This document shows positions 62,748 to 64,000 of a stretch of 64,000 nt of DNA, piece by piece (position 1 is the stretch's first letter; every line of letters starts with the position of its first letter). The stretch is from Limnoperna fortunei. Taxonomy: Eukaryota > Mollusca > Bivalvia > Mytilida > Modiolidae. The stretch covers positions 43,504,067-43,568,066 of the forward strand of contig OX104120.1 in NCBI GenBank assembly GCA_944474755.1. The letters run 5' to 3'. The notes under the pieces were generated by a model. That model did not search any database. It was not told the origin of the DNA and saw only the letters and a list, made by a program, of their open reading frames with translations. A program made the position numbers and the translations under genes.

Positions 62748-64000
62748 ACTAGAGGCTCCCAGGATCCTGTAATCGCTCACCTGGAACACAAATGACGTCA
62801 ACTATATTTAAATTTTTGCAATTTACAGTTTCAGTCTTGTTGTTATAGCTTTTAAGTTACTGGGCTAAAACTAAACATTTAAAAAATTTTAGTTTAGTAC
62901 AATAATTCCTATAAGGTGCCATCAGACAATTTCTGAAAATTAAATGATTTGTAGGCCTTGTTCTTTTGGTTAATTTAGTAATTTACAGTTTTACTTTAGG
63001 TGTTAAATACTTTAATTTATAACACAAAAAGTGATTATTTTGTCCAAAATGTTCTACAAAGAGTCATCTTACAATTTCAGAAACATAAAGTGAATTTAAG
63101 AACTTGTATTGCAGATCAGTTTTGCAATTTACAGTTTCACTTTCAATGTTATAGGTTTCTGAATACAGAACAAAAATTTTTTTACATTTCATCATTAAAG
63201 GGCAATAACTCTTGTAAGGAGACATCTGACAATTTCAGACCAAAAAATTGAATTTTAGGACTTGAATTGTTCATCATTTTTGCAATTTACAGTTTCAATC
63301 TAGCTGTTATAGTTTTAAGTTCAGGACAAAAACGAAAAATTCAATTAAAAAATTGTCATTAAAGGGCAATAACTCCTATAAGGAGTCATCTGACAATTTC
63401 AGACCAATCATGATTATTGTAGGGCTTGTATTGCTGATCAATTTTGCAACAGTTTTACTCTAGCTGTTTCGATTTTTAAGTTACAAGACAAAAACTGAAA
63501 ATTTCATAAAAAAAATTGTCATTGAAGGGCAATAACTCCTATAAGGAGTCATTTGACAATTTCAGACCAATTAAGAGACTTGTGGAACTTGTATTGCTGA
63601 TCATTTTTGCTATTTACAGTTTCACTCTAGCTCTTATAGTTTTCAAGTTATGTTGTTGATACTAAAAATTTTGTCAAAAATCACCATTAAAGGGCAATAA
63701 CTCCTTCAGGAAGCCATTACACAACTTCACACTAATAGTTACTATTGTAGACCTCAATATGCTGATCAATTTAAAGTAAGGGTTTTCTCTAAAGCTATTA
63801 TAATTTTCTTTAGATAGACAAAAAATTGAAGAATGTGTCCATGGGACACGGATGCCCCCGCTAAAGGGAAGTCCCAAACAGGAAGTAGTTGTCCAACAGG
63901 TCTGAAAGTCGCTTAGGACGTACAACTTGTGATACTTAACCACCCTGCCAAATTTCAAATTGTTCTAATGTATGGTTTCTGAGTAAAGCTCGACGGAAAT
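62748..64000. mobile_element. Interspersed element with ~165-bp internal repeats (copy B), runs to the window end
   Basis: Same opening as copy A (ACTAGAGGCTCCCAGGATCC-TGTAATCGCTCACCTGGA) and the same internal repeat order. After about 63,825 the sequence changes (CCATGGGACACGGATGCCCC) and does not follow the 3' end of copy A, so this copy is truncated or joined to another repeat. Confidence 0.75.

Overview
The window is nuclear DNA from an animal, most likely a bivalve mollusc. It is AT-rich and has no bacterial gene packing. It carries a spliced metazoan gene, many tandem arrays, and several copies of a tRNA-headed SINE whose tail (CTCCGGGTACTCTGGCTTCC ... AGCTGAAAAATTGCTGAAAG ... CAAACAAACAAA) I associate with bivalve genomes. 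The species cannot be named from the sequence alone.

Layout. (1) 1-17,907: a satellite-like array in which long (about 2.5 kb, L) and short (about 1.325 kb, S) versions of one monomer alternate strictly (L-S-L-S-L-S-L-S-L-partial), a 3.8 kb higher-order repeat; its left edge is outside the window. (2) About 17,910-25,450: two copies, about 5.98 kb apart, of a locus encoding an unrecognised small protein on the minus strand, each followed by its own 45-49 bp minisatellite. The copy at 24.8-25.2 kb is open and the copy at 18.8-19.2 kb is frameshifted. Between them lie a MITE, a 44-bp array and SINEs. (3) 25.4-34.3 kb: no gene recognised; SINEs, a 36-bp array, a 51-bp array of about 30 copies, a G-run and AT-rich sequence that includes the 3' flank of the next gene. 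(4) 34,289-62,450: the 3' eleven coding exons of a minus-strand sorting nexin of the SNX9/18/33 (SH3PX1, lst-4) family, encoding the linker, PX domain and WASP-binding-type BAR domain through to the stop codon (428 residues). The N-terminal SH3 exons must lie beyond the right edge. Reading frame is kept across every junction with GT/AG sites, and a 12-nt in-frame microexon candidate sits in intron 8. (5) 60.9-64.0 kb: two copies of an interspersed element with internal repeats of about 165 bp; exon 1 lies between them.

The sorting nexin introns hold most of the remaining repeats. Intron 6 (6.7 kb) is almost entirely three different tandem arrays (21/42 bp, 146 bp and 67 bp), with arrays reaching to within about 30 bp of its donor and a few bases of its acceptor. 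Other introns hold palindromic MITEs, a TA-flanked pogo/Tigger-type deletion derivative nested in another repeat, a 31-bp array split by a SINE, and further relatives of the 146-bp element. Summing the arrays and elements listed, roughly half of the window is tandem repeat. The long uninterrupted open frames at 29.4-30.4 and 46.8-51.0 kb come from repeat units whose length is a multiple of three and are not accepted as genes.
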